Positions 18,300 through 27,283 of a DNA stretch of 64,000 bases are shown here, in pieces (position 1 is the first letter of the stretch; each line of letters starts with the position of its first letter). The stretch is taken from the NCBI GenBank assembly GCA_003140595.1, contig PLKG01000098.1:54081-118080 (forward strand), in the 5' to 3' direction. The notes below the pieces were generated by a model. The model made no database searches, was not told the origin of the DNA, and saw only the letters and a program-made list of their open reading frames with translations. The translations under genes were made by a program, and so were the position numbers. The DNA is from Acidimicrobiaceae bacterium (GTDB lineage Bacteria; Actinomycetota; Acidimicrobiia; Acidimicrobiales; Bog-793).

Positions 18300-18944
18300 G
18301 TGCGCCAGCCCACCCGGGCGGCGAGCGACAGGGAAGCCGATGGGCGCCGACTACGCGCGGCCCGCAACTACGAGGCCGTTGTGGGCGCCGTTCTCGACAT
18401 CGTGCGGGAATGCCCTCCCGAGGTGATTTACCTGCCGAGTGCCGCCGAGGTGGCGGCGCGGGCTCGGGTATCGGAGCGAACCGTGTTCCGTCACTTCGCC
18501 GACCTCAACGCATTGTTCGTGGCGGCCGCCTCGAGGATCCGGCCGATCCAACAGATCTACCTGGGACCGCGGCCCGACGCTCGTAGCGTGGAGGAACGGA
18601 TCGAGGCGCTCGTGGGGCTGCGCTCGAAGCTGTACGAGAAGATTGCTCCTGTCAGAAGGGTCGCGATCTATCTCAGCAAGACCCACCCGCTCGTTGTCGA
18701 ACAGCTCGCGGAGGCATACGCGAAAGCGCGCGCCCAAGTAGCCGACGTCTTCGCCCCTGAGTTGTCGCGTCTGGACGCCAAGCGTCGGTCCGTCATGCTC
18801 GACGCACTCGACGTCGCTACCAGCTGGTCATCGTGGGATACCCTGCGCACACTTCAAGGCTGCTCGGTGCCCCGCACGCGAAAGATCGTCACCGAGGTTC
18901 TGACCGACCTGCTCGCAACGGTGCCCAAGACAAAGCGCCGCTAA
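18300..18944 (+). CDS. TetR-family transcriptional regulator
   Basis: The reading frame is open from 18102, but the first 66 residues are low-complexity Ser/Thr/Ala/Arg. The TetR HTH starts at 'RRLRAARNYEAVVGAVLDIV' and continues 'PSAAEVAARARVSERTVFRH' then 'FADLNALFVAA', the normal N-terminal domain. GTG 18300 would give about 214 residues, the usual length; the alternatives ATG 18102/18111 cannot be excluded, and no good ribosome binding site is visible for either. The C-terminal ligand domain ('VRRVAIYLSKTHPLVVEQLA', 'DVATSWSSWDTLRTLQG') is not assignable to a known ligand. GTCAC repeats at 18093-18118, including GTCAC-N5-GTGAC, lie upstream and are plausible operator half-sites. Confidence 0.8.
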   Translation: MRQPTRAASDREADGRRLRAARNYEAVVGAVLDIVRECPPEVIYLPSAAEVAARARVSERTVFRHFADLNALFVAAASRIRPIQQIYLGPRPDARSVEERIEALVGLRSKLYEKIAPVRRVAIYLSKTHPLVVEQLAEAYAKARAQVADVFAPELSRLDAKRRSVMLDALDVATSWSSWDTLRTLQGCSVPRTRKIVTEVLTDLLATVPKTKRR

Positions 18945-19064
18945 AGGACGACACCGACACCGGGAATTGGTGGGCGGGCTTGGCCGGGTTCCATCAGTTC
19001 CGGGTATCTTCGACCTGTGTGATCCGCCCCGGATCTGGATCCAATGACCTGGAGATGACCAGAT

Positions 19065-20036
19065 ATGTCAATGCCCTACCGCCGCCTCGGACGATCCGGC
19101 CTCAAAGTGAGCCTGCTCTCGTTCGGCTCTTGGGTCAGTTTCGGTAACCAGATAGACGACGACCTCGCGGTGCGCTGCCTCGAGGCCGCCCGGGAGGGAG
19201 GAGTGAACTTCTTCGACAACGCCGAGAACTACGCCGGTGGCAAGTCCGAGGCGATCATGGGCCGGGCCATCAAGACGCTCGGCTGGGAGCGCCGCGACTT
19301 CGTGGTTTCGAGCAAGTTCTTCTGGGGGATCTACGACTCCCCGAACATGGCGAACACACTGAATCGCAAGTACCTCATGCAGGCTGTGGACGCCTCGCTC
19401 GAGCGATTCGGTCTCGACTTCCTCGACCTCGTCTTCTGCCACCGCGCTGATCCGCAAACACCGATCGAAGAGACGGTCCGGGCGATGTCTGACATCGTCA
19501 GCTCCGGTAAGGCGCTCTACTGGGGCACTTCTGAGTGGGCTGCAGCCGAGATTGTCGCTGCGATCGAGATCGCCGAGCGCCACCACCTGTACAAGCCCGT
19601 AATGGAGCAACCGCAGTACAACATCCTTCAGCGAAGGCGTGTCGAGCTCGAGTACGCGAGGTTGCTCGAGGACTACGGGATCGGCCTCACAACTTTTAGC
19701 CCCCTCGGCGCAGGACTGCTCACAGGCAAGTACATAGAAGGGATCCCGCAGAACTCTCGAGGCGCTCTCGCAGGCTTCGAGTGGCTCCGTCCAAACTTCG
19801 AAGACGCCGCTAACAACGAGAAGGTACGAGCCCTCAAGGCAATTGCGGACGATCTCGGTTGTCCGCTCGCCCAGCTGGCCATCGCCTGGTGCGCCCGCAA
19901 TCCCAAGGTCTCAACAGTCATCACGGGCGCGAGCAGCGTCGAGCAGCTGAAGGAGAACCTGCGCTCGCTCGAGGTGCTCGAACGACTCGACGACGACGTG
20001 ATGCGGCGAATCAACGAGGTTGCCGGCCAGAACTAG
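19065..20036 (+). CDS. aldo/keto reductase (AKR6/Kv-beta-like)
   Basis: A 323-residue TIM-barrel NADPH oxidoreductase. It begins '[20 protein letters not shown]' and has the active-site residues Asp/Tyr in '[17 protein letters not shown]', Lys in '[11 protein letters not shown]' and His in '[12 protein letters not shown]'. The cofactor-binding part is '[13 protein letters not shown]' and '[20 protein letters not shown]'. The closest well-known group is the Kv-channel beta-subunit/YghZ-like AKR6 family. It reduces aldehydes or ketones of unknown identity. GGAG about 12 bases upstream of the ATG fits initiation. It has no operon partner. Confidence 0.93.
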   Translation: MSMPYRRLGRSGLKVSLLSFGSWVSFGNQIDDDLAVRCLEAAREGGVNFFDNAENYAGGKSEAIMGRAIKTLGWERRDFVVSSKFFWGIYDSPNMANTLNRKYLMQAVDASLERFGLDFLDLVFCHRADPQTPIEETVRAMSDIVSSGKALYWGTSEWAAAEIVAAIEIAERHHLYKPVMEQPQYNILQRRRVELEYARLLEDYGIGLTTFSPLGAGLLTGKYIEGIPQNSRGALAGFEWLRPNFEDAANNEKVRALKAIADDLGCPLAQLAIAWCARNPKVSTVITGASSVEQLKENLRSLEVLERLDDDVMRRINEVAGQN

Positions 20037-20065
20037 CGCTGGGTAACAGGACCTGGCCTGCGAAC

Positions 20066-22912
20066 TCACGCCATCCGCATCGCTCGACGCAACAGTACGG
20101 GATCGTGCACCGTGGTTGTGACGCGTACGCGTGCGTCGAGCGCTATGGCACCTCCAGGGCTCGCGACAACCGGGTTCAGGTTCAACTCGACAATCTCGGG
20201 ATGGTCCGCCGCCAAACAGGCCACTCGAGAGAGCACCTCACCGAGTGCCTCGAGGTCGACTGGCACCGAGCCTCGATATCCGGTCAGAAGGGGCGAAGAC
20301 CGGAGCCCGCCCAGAAGGTCGCAGACGTCCTCGGACGTCATGGGCACCAACGACCAGATCCTGTCGCCCAACAATTCGCCCTCTTTGCCTCCGAGCCCGA
20401 ACATCACGAGCGGACCGAACGACGGGTCCTCCACAACGCCGACAACTGTCTCGACGCCCTCTGGACCCATCGGCTGGACGATCAGAGTCGCGCCAGGCCC
20501 GAACCTGGTCAGCAATTCCTCGGCGGCCGAGGCCACGACATCCGCTGACCCGAGGTCCAGACGGACGCCCCCTACATCGCTCTTGTGCACAAGATCCGGA
20601 GCGTCGAGCTTCACCGCGACCGGATATCCCATGGCGGTCGCTTGTGCGACGGCCTCGGTCGCTGAGGAGGCCCTCGCACAAGAGAGGATGGGTATCGCGT
20701 AGGCCTCGAGCAGGTGGAAAGCAGCGACCGTGTCGAGCCAGACCGAGCCTGCCGAACAAGCGAGCGGCCCGGAGGTGGGGGTAGCCGTGAGGTAGGTGCC
20801 CGAGCCAGCAACCGGCCGTGCCGACAAGGCGACGTCCACTATCGAGCGTGCGGACACGACATCGATATCGTCAAAGCTGGGCACGGTCCCCTCGGGCCGA
20901 GCCGCCCACTGCCCATACTGCGCGACCCGCGCAATCGCACGGGCCGCAGACTCGGGGTAAGCAAACCAGGGCACGTGTCTCGGTGACGTGCGCAGGGCCA
21001 CAAGGGTCTCCTCGGTCGCGATGAAGTTCGCGAGCACCGGCTTGGTGGCCGTGCAAGCCACTTGAGCCACGGCTTGAGCGATATCGCCAGCGCCAACGGT
21101 CACCGGCGGAGTGAAGGTGACCACCACGACATCTGTGTCGCTGTCGGCAAGAACGATCTCGAGCACGGACCGGTACTCCTCTGCGGTCGACGAGTCGACA
21201 AGGTCGACCGGGTTTCTCACTGTGGCGCCACTAGAAACGACGCCGAGGAGCCTGCTCTGAGTCGTGGCGGACAGCTCGGGAACTTCGAGGCCGTAGCTCT
21301 CGCACGCGTCAGCAGCCAGGACTCCGCAGCCTCCTGCATTGCCTACGATCGCGACACGCGGGCCGGCTGGAAGCGGCTGGTTCACCAAGAGATCGGCGAC
21401 ATCGAGCAGCTCCTCCAGCGTCTGGACGCGGATTACGCCGGCCTGGCGGAAGAGGGCGTCTATAGCCTGGTCGGGAACCGTGCCGACACCGCCGGCATGT
21501 GTGCCCCGCAGGCCCGATACAGTGCGGGCGCTCTTGACCGCGGCGATGGGGGTCTTCCGGGCGACACGTCGGGCGATCCGGCTGAACTTCCGGGGGTTTC
21601 CGAACGACTCCAGATAGAGCAGGATCACCTCGGTCTGCGGGTCCTCCTCCCAGAATCGCAGTAGGTCGTTACCGCTGACATCGGCCTTGTTGCCGAGGGA
21701 CACGAAGCTAGAGATCCCGAGACCGCGGCCCTGGAGCGCACCGAGGAGAGCGATCCCGAGGCCCCCGGACTGGGAGGAGACCGCGATCCGACCTGGCGCC
21801 GGTGCCTGCTTGGCGAAGGTGGCGTTCATGCGGACTTGAGAGGCGGTATTGATGACGCCCATGCAGTCAGGCCCGACGAGCCGCATGCCGTAAGTCCGGG
21901 CGAGCTGCACGAGATCGCGATCTGCGGTCTTGCGGGCGCCCTCGTGGTCCGCTTCGCCTGAGTTGACGACGACGAGGCCGCCAACCCCCCTTGTTCCGCA
22001 CTCGCGAACCACCTCGGCCACTCGAGAAGCCGGCACCGCGAGCAGTGCCAGGTCGATGGGGCCTGGCGTGTCGCTGACACTGCTGTACGACGCCAGCCCC
22101 GCCACGGGTTCGCCCTGCGGGTTGACCGGGTAGACCTTGCCGGTGAACTCCCCTGCGAGGAGGTTGCCGACGATATCGTGGCCCGTTGAGCCTCTCCCGC
22201 CGCTCGCCTCGATCACAGCGATGGTCCTAGGGCGGAGTATGTGCTCGACCGAGCGCACTGCCGCGGTCCATTCGCGCTCTTCGACCCGTTCGATGTACTC
22301 CGGAAGCGCCGCGAGCTCCAGCGTCACGCGGATCACCCCCGAATCGAGGAGCACATGCTCGTCGAATCCCGCGGAACGAAAGACGCCGATCATCCGGTGG
22401 TTGTCGGGTAGGACGTCGGCCACGAACCGCTCGATCCCGCGTGCAACCGCAGCCGAGGCGAGATGTTCGAGCAGTACGGTACCGAGGCCCCGTCCCTGCT
22501 GGTCGTCCCGCACGACGAAGGCGACCTCGGCCTCGCCTACTCCGGTCTGGTTGGGCCCCTCCGAGGTGCCGGCTGTGCCGCCCAAAGGGCCATCAGTGGG
22601 CAGCGCGGGGGCGCGATCGTAGCGTGCCACAGCTACCAGTTCACTGTCTACGACAGCCACAAGCGCCAGCCGCTCTCGATAGTCAACGGTTACGAAGTGA
22701 GCGATCTCCTCGTCGCTGATCTCCCGACGCGGCGCGAAGAAACGAAAGTGCACCGTCTCGCTCGACAGCCTCTGGCCGAACGAGCGAAGCGCAGGGCCGT
22801 CATCGGCCCGGATCGCGCGCAGCTGAGCCGCGCGACCGTCCGACAGCAGCACGTCGCATCCGAGCTCGGCAGGATAGGCCTCCTCGGCGACGGAACGCTC
22901 ACCGGAGCTCAT
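20066..22912 (-). CDS. GNAT acetyltransferase - ADP-forming acyl-CoA synthetase-like fusion (Pat/PatZ type)
   Basis: A 948-residue multidomain protein. Residues 1-210 form a GNAT domain ('VAFVVRDDQQGRGLGTVLLE' is the acetyl-CoA pyrophosphate loop). Next is a CoA-binding Rossmann domain ('GHDIVGNLLAGEFTGKVYPV', 'VNSGEADHEGA', 'LVGPDCMGVINTA'). A succinyl-CoA-ligase-like pair of domains follows ('AVSSQSGGLGIALLGAL', 'SLGNKADVSGNDLLRFWEED'). The segment 'RGTHAGGVGTVPDQAIDAL' keeps the His that is phosphorylated in ADP-forming acyl-CoA synthetases. The C-terminal ATP-grasp ('MGYPVAVKLDAPDLVHKSDV', 'VMFGLGGKEGELLGDR') completes the set. Related proteins acetylate lysines of acetyl-CoA synthetase. 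Catalytic synthetase activity is possible because the His is kept. Confidence 0.9.
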   Translation of the reverse strand: MSSGERSVAEEAYPAELGCDVLLSDGRAAQLRAIRADDGPALRSFGQRLSSETVHFRFFAPRREISDEEIAHFVTVDYRERLALVAVVDSELVAVARYDRAPALPTDGPLGGTAGTSEGPNQTGVGEAEVAFVVRDDQQGRGLGTVLLEHLASAAVARGIERFVADVLPDNHRMIGVFRSAGFDEHVLLDSGVIRVTLELAALPEYIERVEEREWTAAVRSVEHILRPRTIAVIEASGGRGSTGHDIVGNLLAGEFTGKVYPVNPQGEPVAGLASYSSVSDTPGPIDLALLAVPASRVAEVVRECGTRGVGGLVVVNSGEADHEGARKTADRDLVQLARTYGMRLVGPDCMGVINTASQVRMNATFAKQAPAPGRIAVSSQSGGLGIALLGALQGRGLGISSFVSLGNKADVSGNDLLRFWEEDPQTEVILLYLESFGNPRKFSRIARRVARKTPIAAVKSARTVSGLRGTHAGGVGTVPDQAIDALFRQAGVIRVQTLEELLDVADLLVNQPLPAGPRVAIVGNAGGCGVLAADACESYGLEVPELSATTQSRLLGVVSSGATVRNPVDLVDSSTAEEYRSVLEIVLADSDTDVVVVTFTPPVTVGAGDIAQAVAQVACTATKPVLANFIATEETLVALRTSPRHVPWFAYPESAARAIARVAQYGQWAARPEGTVPSFDDIDVVSARSIVDVALSARPVAGSGTYLTATPTSGPLACSAGSVWLDTVAAFHLLEAYAIPILSCARASSATEAVAQATAMGYPVAVKLDAPDLVHKSDVGGVRLDLGSADVVASAAEELLTRFGPGATLIVQPMGPEGVETVVGVVEDPSFGPLVMFGLGGKEGELLGDRIWSLVPMTSEDVCDLLGGLRSSPLLTGYRGSVPVDLEALGEVLSRVACLAADHPEIVELNLNPVVASPGGAIALDARVRVTTTVHDPVLLRRAMRMA

Positions 22913-22981
22913 CGCGCTCGGTCCTGGGACAATCGTGTGGTCAATTCACCTCCCGAACTGGCTGAGCGTCGGTGAGAACGC

Positions 22982-23737
22982 TCAGCCCGCAGCTGCCTGC
23001 ACGGTGGCGATGGGCAACGATCCACTCGGAGCGGTGAGGCGCAAGACCTCACCCCAATCGCTGAAACTGGCAGAGATCGTGTGGGCGGTGCTGCCAGTTT
23101 GCTTCGAGGTCCCCTCGACCGATATCGGCAGCGCGGCTCCCGTCGTCCTCACGTACATCGTGAGCGCCAAGCTGGCGGTCTTGGTGGTCTGGGATGCCTT
23201 GACCGCCACGGCCGCGTGTCCGAGCTTGGTGGATGTCTTGCCCCGCGTCAGTGTGCCGCTCAGCTGCACGAGCTGAGTGGCAGCCGACTTGACCGCCAGT
23301 GAACCGGCCAAAGAAGAGAAGCTCGCGTTGCTGGACGGAACCGATATCCACTTCCCAGCGAACTCGGCGGCCACCTTCGCGCTCATGCCGGTAAGGCCCT
23401 GCAAACCGAGAGAGTCGCCCTCGAAGTATGCGGCGCCGCCGGCAAGCAGGACGGTGAGATGGCCCGCCTTGCTTCCCTGGCTGACCGTGACGTGCTGCTC
23501 GCCGGTGGTGGTACCCACATCGGCGACGATGCTCACCTCACTTGTCCCCGCGCGCGCCGACTCCACGAAGTGAAACGAACGCTGCGCCTTGGTCGCCTTG
23601 ACCGCCGCCGCGACGATCTTGTCACCTGATTTCAGCTGGATCCCGTTGGACGCGTTGGACCCGGCTGACGCGCCTCCGCAGCCGGCCGCGAATGCGATCG
23701 CGGCAGTCAATATGACGAGGGTGGGGCGAGGACGCAT
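22982..23737 (-). CDS. putative lipoprotein, LppX/LprAFG-like
   Basis: A 251-residue secreted lipoprotein. The signal peptide 'PTLVILTAAIAFAAGC' ends in a lipobox with the acylated Cys at position 20. The mature part is beta-rich and Ser/Thr/Gly-rich ('SFHFVESARAGTSEVSIVAD', 'AYFEGDSLGLQGLTGMSA', 'KWISVPSSNASFSSLAGSLA'). This resembles actinobacterial lipoproteins that bind lipids or proteins at the cell surface (LppX/LprG superfamily and 'DUF' relatives), an assignment made from overall shape only. It ends 70 bases before the acyl-CoA synthetase fusion start and may share transcription with it. Confidence 0.75.
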   Translation of the reverse strand: MRPRPTLVILTAAIAFAAGCGGASAGSNASNGIQLKSGDKIVAAAVKATKAQRSFHFVESARAGTSEVSIVADVGTTTGEQHVTVSQGSKAGHLTVLLAGGAAYFEGDSLGLQGLTGMSAKVAAEFAGKWISVPSSNASFSSLAGSLAVKSAATQLVQLSGTLTRGKTSTKLGHAAVAVKASQTTKTASLALTMYVRTTGAALPISVEGTSKQTGSTAHTISASFSDWGEVLRLTAPSGSLPIATVQAAAG

Positions 23738-23827
23738 AACGCGACGGTACCAGTGGGCATGGTTGCAGCGGTTGCGGCGTTTTGACGGCTGATCTAGGTT
23801 CCCTCGATTCGAGCTCTCGGGTACTGT

Positions 23828-24670
23828 TCAGCCCTGCTCAGCAACGCAGCGGTTCACGCAGCTGCCGATCCCCTCGATTGCGGTAGTCAGCACTTGACCG
23901 GCCGCGAGGAACACTTGCGGGTCGCGCCCGGCTCCAACGCCTCCTGGGGTTCCCGTCGAGATCAGGTCGCCTGGGCACAGTGTGGCGAACTGGCTGATGT
24001 AGCTGACAACTGCGGCCGGGCCGAACAAGAGGTCCGATGTGCGGCCGTGCTGCATCACAACGCCATCGACCTCGCAACGCACCTCGAGATCGGCGGCGTC
24101 ACCGATCTCGTCCCCGGTCACCAGAACAGGACCGACCGGAGTCGAAGCGTCAAAGGCCTTGCCCTGCAGGTATTGCGTCGTCCTGGCTTGCCAGTCGCGC
24201 ATGGACACGTCGTTGACGATCGTGTACCCGGCAATTGCGTCGCGAGCCTGCTCGAGGTTCGCGCGGCGGACGCGACGACCGATGATGACGCCCAGCTCAA
24301 CCTCCCAGTCGACTGCGTCGGTGACCGACGGCAGGACGAGATCATCGTGCGCACCGATGAGGCCGGAGGCGAACTTGGCGAACAGCGTCGGATAGCTCGG
24401 AAACTCCCGCGACATTTCGAGGATGTGGGCCCGATAGTTCATCCCGACGCAGAAGATCTTCTCCGGATGCGGCACGAGCGGGGCAAACGACGCGTCCGCG
24501 AAGAGAACCGATCCGGTGGTCTCGAGGTCCGCCACCGTATCTCTCTGCGACGCCGGGTTCATCGAGGTGAACAGGGCACCGACATCCGGAGCCCTCAACA
24601 GCAGCAGCCGGTCTCCTTCAATGCGCGCGGCGCGGGTGCCCTCTGTCGTCCGGACGGTGGCCAGCCTCAT
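23828..24670 (-). CDS. fumarylacetoacetate hydrolase family protein
   Basis: A 280-residue FAH-fold enzyme. 'KIFCVGMNYRAHILEMSREF', 'YPTLFAKFASGLIGAHDDLV', 'DWEVELGVIIGRRVRRAN' (metal-binding Glu residues), 'IAGYTIVNDVSMRDWQARTT' and 'GDLISTGTPGGVGAGRDP' are the family core. Members hydrate or hydrolyse 2-keto acids (for example acylpyruvates or 2-hydroxyhepta-2,4-diene-dioate). The substrate is not resolved. ATG 24670 has AGGAGC five bases upstream, better than ATG 24685. It forms part of a minus-strand run with the lipoprotein gene. Confidence 0.9.
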   Translation of the reverse strand: MRLATVRTTEGTRAARIEGDRLLLLRAPDVGALFTSMNPASQRDTVADLETTGSVLFADASFAPLVPHPEKIFCVGMNYRAHILEMSREFPSYPTLFAKFASGLIGAHDDLVLPSVTDAVDWEVELGVIIGRRVRRANLEQARDAIAGYTIVNDVSMRDWQARTTQYLQGKAFDASTPVGPVLVTGDEIGDAADLEVRCEVDGVVMQHGRTSDLLFGPAAVVSYISQFATLCPGDLISTGTPGGVGAGRDPQVFLAAGQVLTTAIEGIGSCVNRCVAEQG

Positions 24671-24776
24671 ATCAGCTCCTGACACGAACTGGCGAATGCA
24701 CAGGTGTCAGCCTAAACAACCACGCCACAGGGCCCCTCACCGCAAGGAGACGCCGAAACGTTGCCTCCAAGCGCCG

Positions 24777-25706
24777 CTAGCGGCGCTGCAAGCAACCAAC
24801 GACAAGCTGCTGCTCGGTCCTTGTCGCCAGTTCCATCGACATACCGCAGTCAGGCATGAGCACCTCCCGGCCGACGCTGACAACAGCTTCCCAGACCACG
24901 CTCTCACCGCTCGTCTCCTCGACGACGAGCTCGGTACGGCCGTCTCCGAGTTCGGCGCCGCGTCTCTTCATGTCGAAAAGGGGCCACCCGACCTCGCGCG
25001 CCACCGCACGCTCGAGCGCCTGGACCGCCGGAGATGCCATCCCCGCACAGCCCCGGTAACGCGGCAGGAGATCGCCGACCGGTCCGATGCGGTGCACAAT
25101 CCTGACCAGGGTGTCTTTGTCGCAGAACGCCCACGCGGTGCCCTGCGGCAAGACCAACGCCGTTGCCGCAAAGCGGTGCCCCCCCGTGTGGCTGGTCCTC
25201 CACAACCTCACATCGTCCCCGAGCTGGCGATGGTCTGCCAGCAGCTCCTGGGCCAGCGCCGTCCCCAAGGACCCGCAACATCGGTCGCGTCTTCCGTGGG
25301 TGCAGACGAGTACGTCGGTCGTCTCCTCCGAACATGGCTGCTCGTCGAGAATGGCCAGTGCCGCCGCGATGACGTCGCGTGGTCCGACGACGAGCTCGGT
25401 CCTCTCGAACCGTGCGCCTCCGCCGTCCGGCCACCGATAGGCGATGATCCGTCTCGACCCTCCTCCAGAAGCAGGCACGAGACCTTGAAGGCGCAACCCC
25501 TCGCGCCTGACCAGTGACACCACGGGTTCGAGCGCCGGATCCTCACTCAGGTCCCGCGGCCAGGGAAGTGGCCATTCGAGAAGTAAGTAACCGCGATAAC
25601 AGCCTGCCGTGCCGATCGGATCGAGCTTCTGGTCGCGAGCCCAAGACGAGCAAAGCACCCTAGAAGCGGAAGCAAGCGGAACTTCCGGTCCGTTGCTGGT
25701 GGTCAC
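24777..25706 (-). CDS. sucrase/ferredoxin-like family protein
   Basis: A 309-residue protein of the sucrase/ferredoxin-like family (thioredoxin-like [2Fe-2S] ferredoxin fold). The signature 'VLVCTHGRRDRCCGSLGTAL' contains clustered cysteines, and 'RLWRTSHTGGHRFAATALVL' and 'GCAGMASPAVQALERAVARE' follow. The C-terminal part has another Cys ('PDCGMSMEL'). The GTG at 25706 begins 'TTSNGPEVPLASASRVLCSS'; an upstream reading frame to 25748 adds a basic, low-complexity lead. The biochemical role of the family is not known. It is next to the hyp cluster but on the opposite strand and spaced by about 260 bases. Confidence 0.8.
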   Translation of the reverse strand: MTTSNGPEVPLASASRVLCSSWARDQKLDPIGTAGCYRGYLLLEWPLPWPRDLSEDPALEPVVSLVRREGLRLQGLVPASGGGSRRIIAYRWPDGGGARFERTELVVGPRDVIAAALAILDEQPCSEETTDVLVCTHGRRDRCCGSLGTALAQELLADHRQLGDDVRLWRTSHTGGHRFAATALVLPQGTAWAFCDKDTLVRIVHRIGPVGDLLPRYRGCAGMASPAVQALERAVAREVGWPLFDMKRRGAELGDGRTELVVEETSGESVVWEAVVSVGREVLMPDCGMSMELATRTEQQLVVGCLQRR

Positions 25707-25963
25707 TTGCGGGACCCTACCCGCCCTCGTGCCGCGGCACATCGGCACGACCCGATCGGGAGCGACACCGCCGGAACGGCTCGACGTAGCTCACCAGCAA
25801 CGGCGCGGTCTTCCCAACATCGGGCGGGCACAACCCGACCCTCACGATCATGGCAACGGCGCTCCGCCGGGCGACGGTGTGGGCGGGCGCCTGACCCCGC
25901 GTCAGGAGCCGTCATGACGCCTGGGCCTAGACTGCGAATGACGGATCACTTGGAGGAGCGGCA

Positions 25964-26020
25964 ATGAATCAGATGTATTTGAGCCGTTTCTCCAGCCCGA
26001 GTGCCAAGTGGCACGTGTGA
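25964..26020 (+). CDS. 18-residue micro-ORF upstream of hypE
   Basis: A tiny frame, MNQMYLSRFSSPSAKWHV, has a strong GGAGGAG ribosome site eight bases before its ATG. Its TGA (26018-26020) overlaps the GTG of the next small frame (26017-26019). The arrangement with hypE suggests a translationally coupled leader rather than a chance frame. I recognise no family; whether the peptide itself matters is unknown. Confidence 0.45.
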   Translation: MNQMYLSRFSSPSAKWHV

Positions 26021-26133
26021 GCACCTCTGAGGCACGAGAGCCTGAGCCCGTGAGCGCCGGCCGGCTATCGGTGACTGACGACGCGCTCGGCCCGGACCAC
26101 CAGGAACAACTCGAGCCCGAGGAGGCACGTTGA
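26017..26133 (+). CDS. 38-residue micro-ORF coupled to hypE
   Basis: A short acidic frame starting GTG at 26017 (VSTSEAREPEPVSAGRLSVT, ending 'DHQEQLEPEEAR'). It overlaps the stop of the preceding micro-ORF by three bases at its start, and its own TGA overlaps the TTG start of hypE (26130) at its end. GAGG inside its last codons serves as the hypE ribosome site. It is highly charged with no fold signal, so a role in translational coupling to hypE is the simplest reading. Confidence 0.4.
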   Translation: MSTSEAREPEPVSAGRLSVTDDALGPDHQEQLEPEEAR

Positions 26134-27278
26134 CCGAGGAGGATACAGGCCAGGACAAGTCGGAGACCGCTGCAGCAGCACAAGCGACACCGGGTGGGAC
26201 TGTGAGCGGGCGAGAAGCCGGCGTTCTCGAGCGTATCGAGGCCTTCCGGCGGCGCCGGCCCAGGTTCCGGGATGACTTCGTCACCTTGGCGCACGGGGCC
26301 GGGGGCAAAGCGTCAGCCGCGTTGATCGATGCCGTGTTCTTGGATGCCTTCGGCGGTCTCGAGAGGCCACCGCTGACCGACGCGGCGCTCATCGCGCTTG
26401 CGGGCGGCGAGACGATCGCATTCACCACCGACTCGTTCGTGGTGAAGCCGCTTCGTTTCCCTGGTGGATCGATCGGCCACCTCGCCGTCCACGGGACGGT
26501 CAACGATCTTGCCGTGATGGGTGCTCGCCCTCGCTGGCTCTCAGCTGCCTTCGTCATCGAAGAGGGCTTCGCCATCAGCGAGCTCCGCAAAATTGTCGCC
26601 GACATGTCCGAGGCTGCCGCGGCTGCCGAGGTGACGATCGTGACCGGGGATACCAAGGTCGTCGGCCGAGGCGCAGCCGACGGGCTCTATGTGACGACGG
26701 CAGGCATCGGAATCGTTCCTCCTGGCCGCAGACTGGGAGCCAACCTCGTCGAGCGCGGCGATCGCATTCTCATCTCCGGCACCATTGCCGATCACGGGAT
26801 GGCCGTGATGCTGGCCAGAGGCGACCTCGCTCTCGAGGCGGACCTGAAGTCCGACACCGCGCCCCTCAACGAACTCGTCGAGGCCTTGTTCTCGGCCGCT
26901 CCATCGACGCGCTGGCTTCGAGACCCGACCCGCGGTGGTGTCGGGACGGTCTGCAACGAACTGGCCCACGACACTGGCCTGGCCGTCGTGTTGGACGAGT
27001 CCGCCCTTCCAATCGATCCTGCCGTAGCCGGGGCTTGCGACCTGCTGGGAATCGACCCGCTGTATGTCGCCAACGAAGGCAAGCTCCTGGCGGTCGTCGC
27101 CGCCAAGGAGGCCGATGCAGCGGTCGCAGCTCTGCGCCGTCATCGACTCGGGTCCGATGCGACACTCATAGGCGACATCCGCGCCGAGCCCCAGGGCATC
27201 GTCGTCCTACGGACGTCCTTCGGGGGAACAAGGATTGTCGACATGCTGGTCGGCGATCCGTTGCCGCGGATCTGCTAG
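26130..27278 (+). CDS. hypE: HypE, carbamoyl dehydratase of [NiFe]-hydrogenase maturation
   Basis: A 382-residue HypE of the PurM/AIR-synthase-like fold. It dehydrates the carbamoyl group delivered by HypF to a thiocyanate on its own C-terminal Cys, the source of the cyanide ligands of the active-site iron. The C-terminus 'PLPRIC' is exactly this motif. Upstream, 'VTLAHGAGGKAS', 'TTDSFVVKPLRFPGGSIGHL', 'VHGTVNDLAVMGARPRWLSA', 'TIVTGDTKVV' and 'LRDPTRGGVGTVCNELA' are typical. The first about 45 residues are a charged extension. The TTG start at 26130 overlaps the preceding micro-ORF stop; GAGGAGG lies about nine bases upstream. hypF follows after five bases. Confidence 0.96.
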   Translation: MTEEDTGQDKSETAAAAQATPGGTVSGREAGVLERIEAFRRRRPRFRDDFVTLAHGAGGKASAALIDAVFLDAFGGLERPPLTDAALIALAGGETIAFTTDSFVVKPLRFPGGSIGHLAVHGTVNDLAVMGARPRWLSAAFVIEEGFAISELRKIVADMSEAAAAAEVTIVTGDTKVVGRGAADGLYVTTAGIGIVPPGRRLGANLVERGDRILISGTIADHGMAVMLARGDLALEADLKSDTAPLNELVEALFSAAPSTRWLRDPTRGGVGTVCNELAHDTGLAVVLDESALPIDPAVAGACDLLGIDPLYVANEGKLLAVVAAKEADAAVAALRRHRLGSDATLIGDIRAEPQGIVVLRTSFGGTRIVDMLVGDPLPRIC

Positions 27279-27283
27279 CGCTG

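Noticed and set aside
27035-27283. Extended N-terminus for hypF
   Set aside because: The extra residues lie within hypE in another frame and precede the acylphosphatase domain with no protein-like character.
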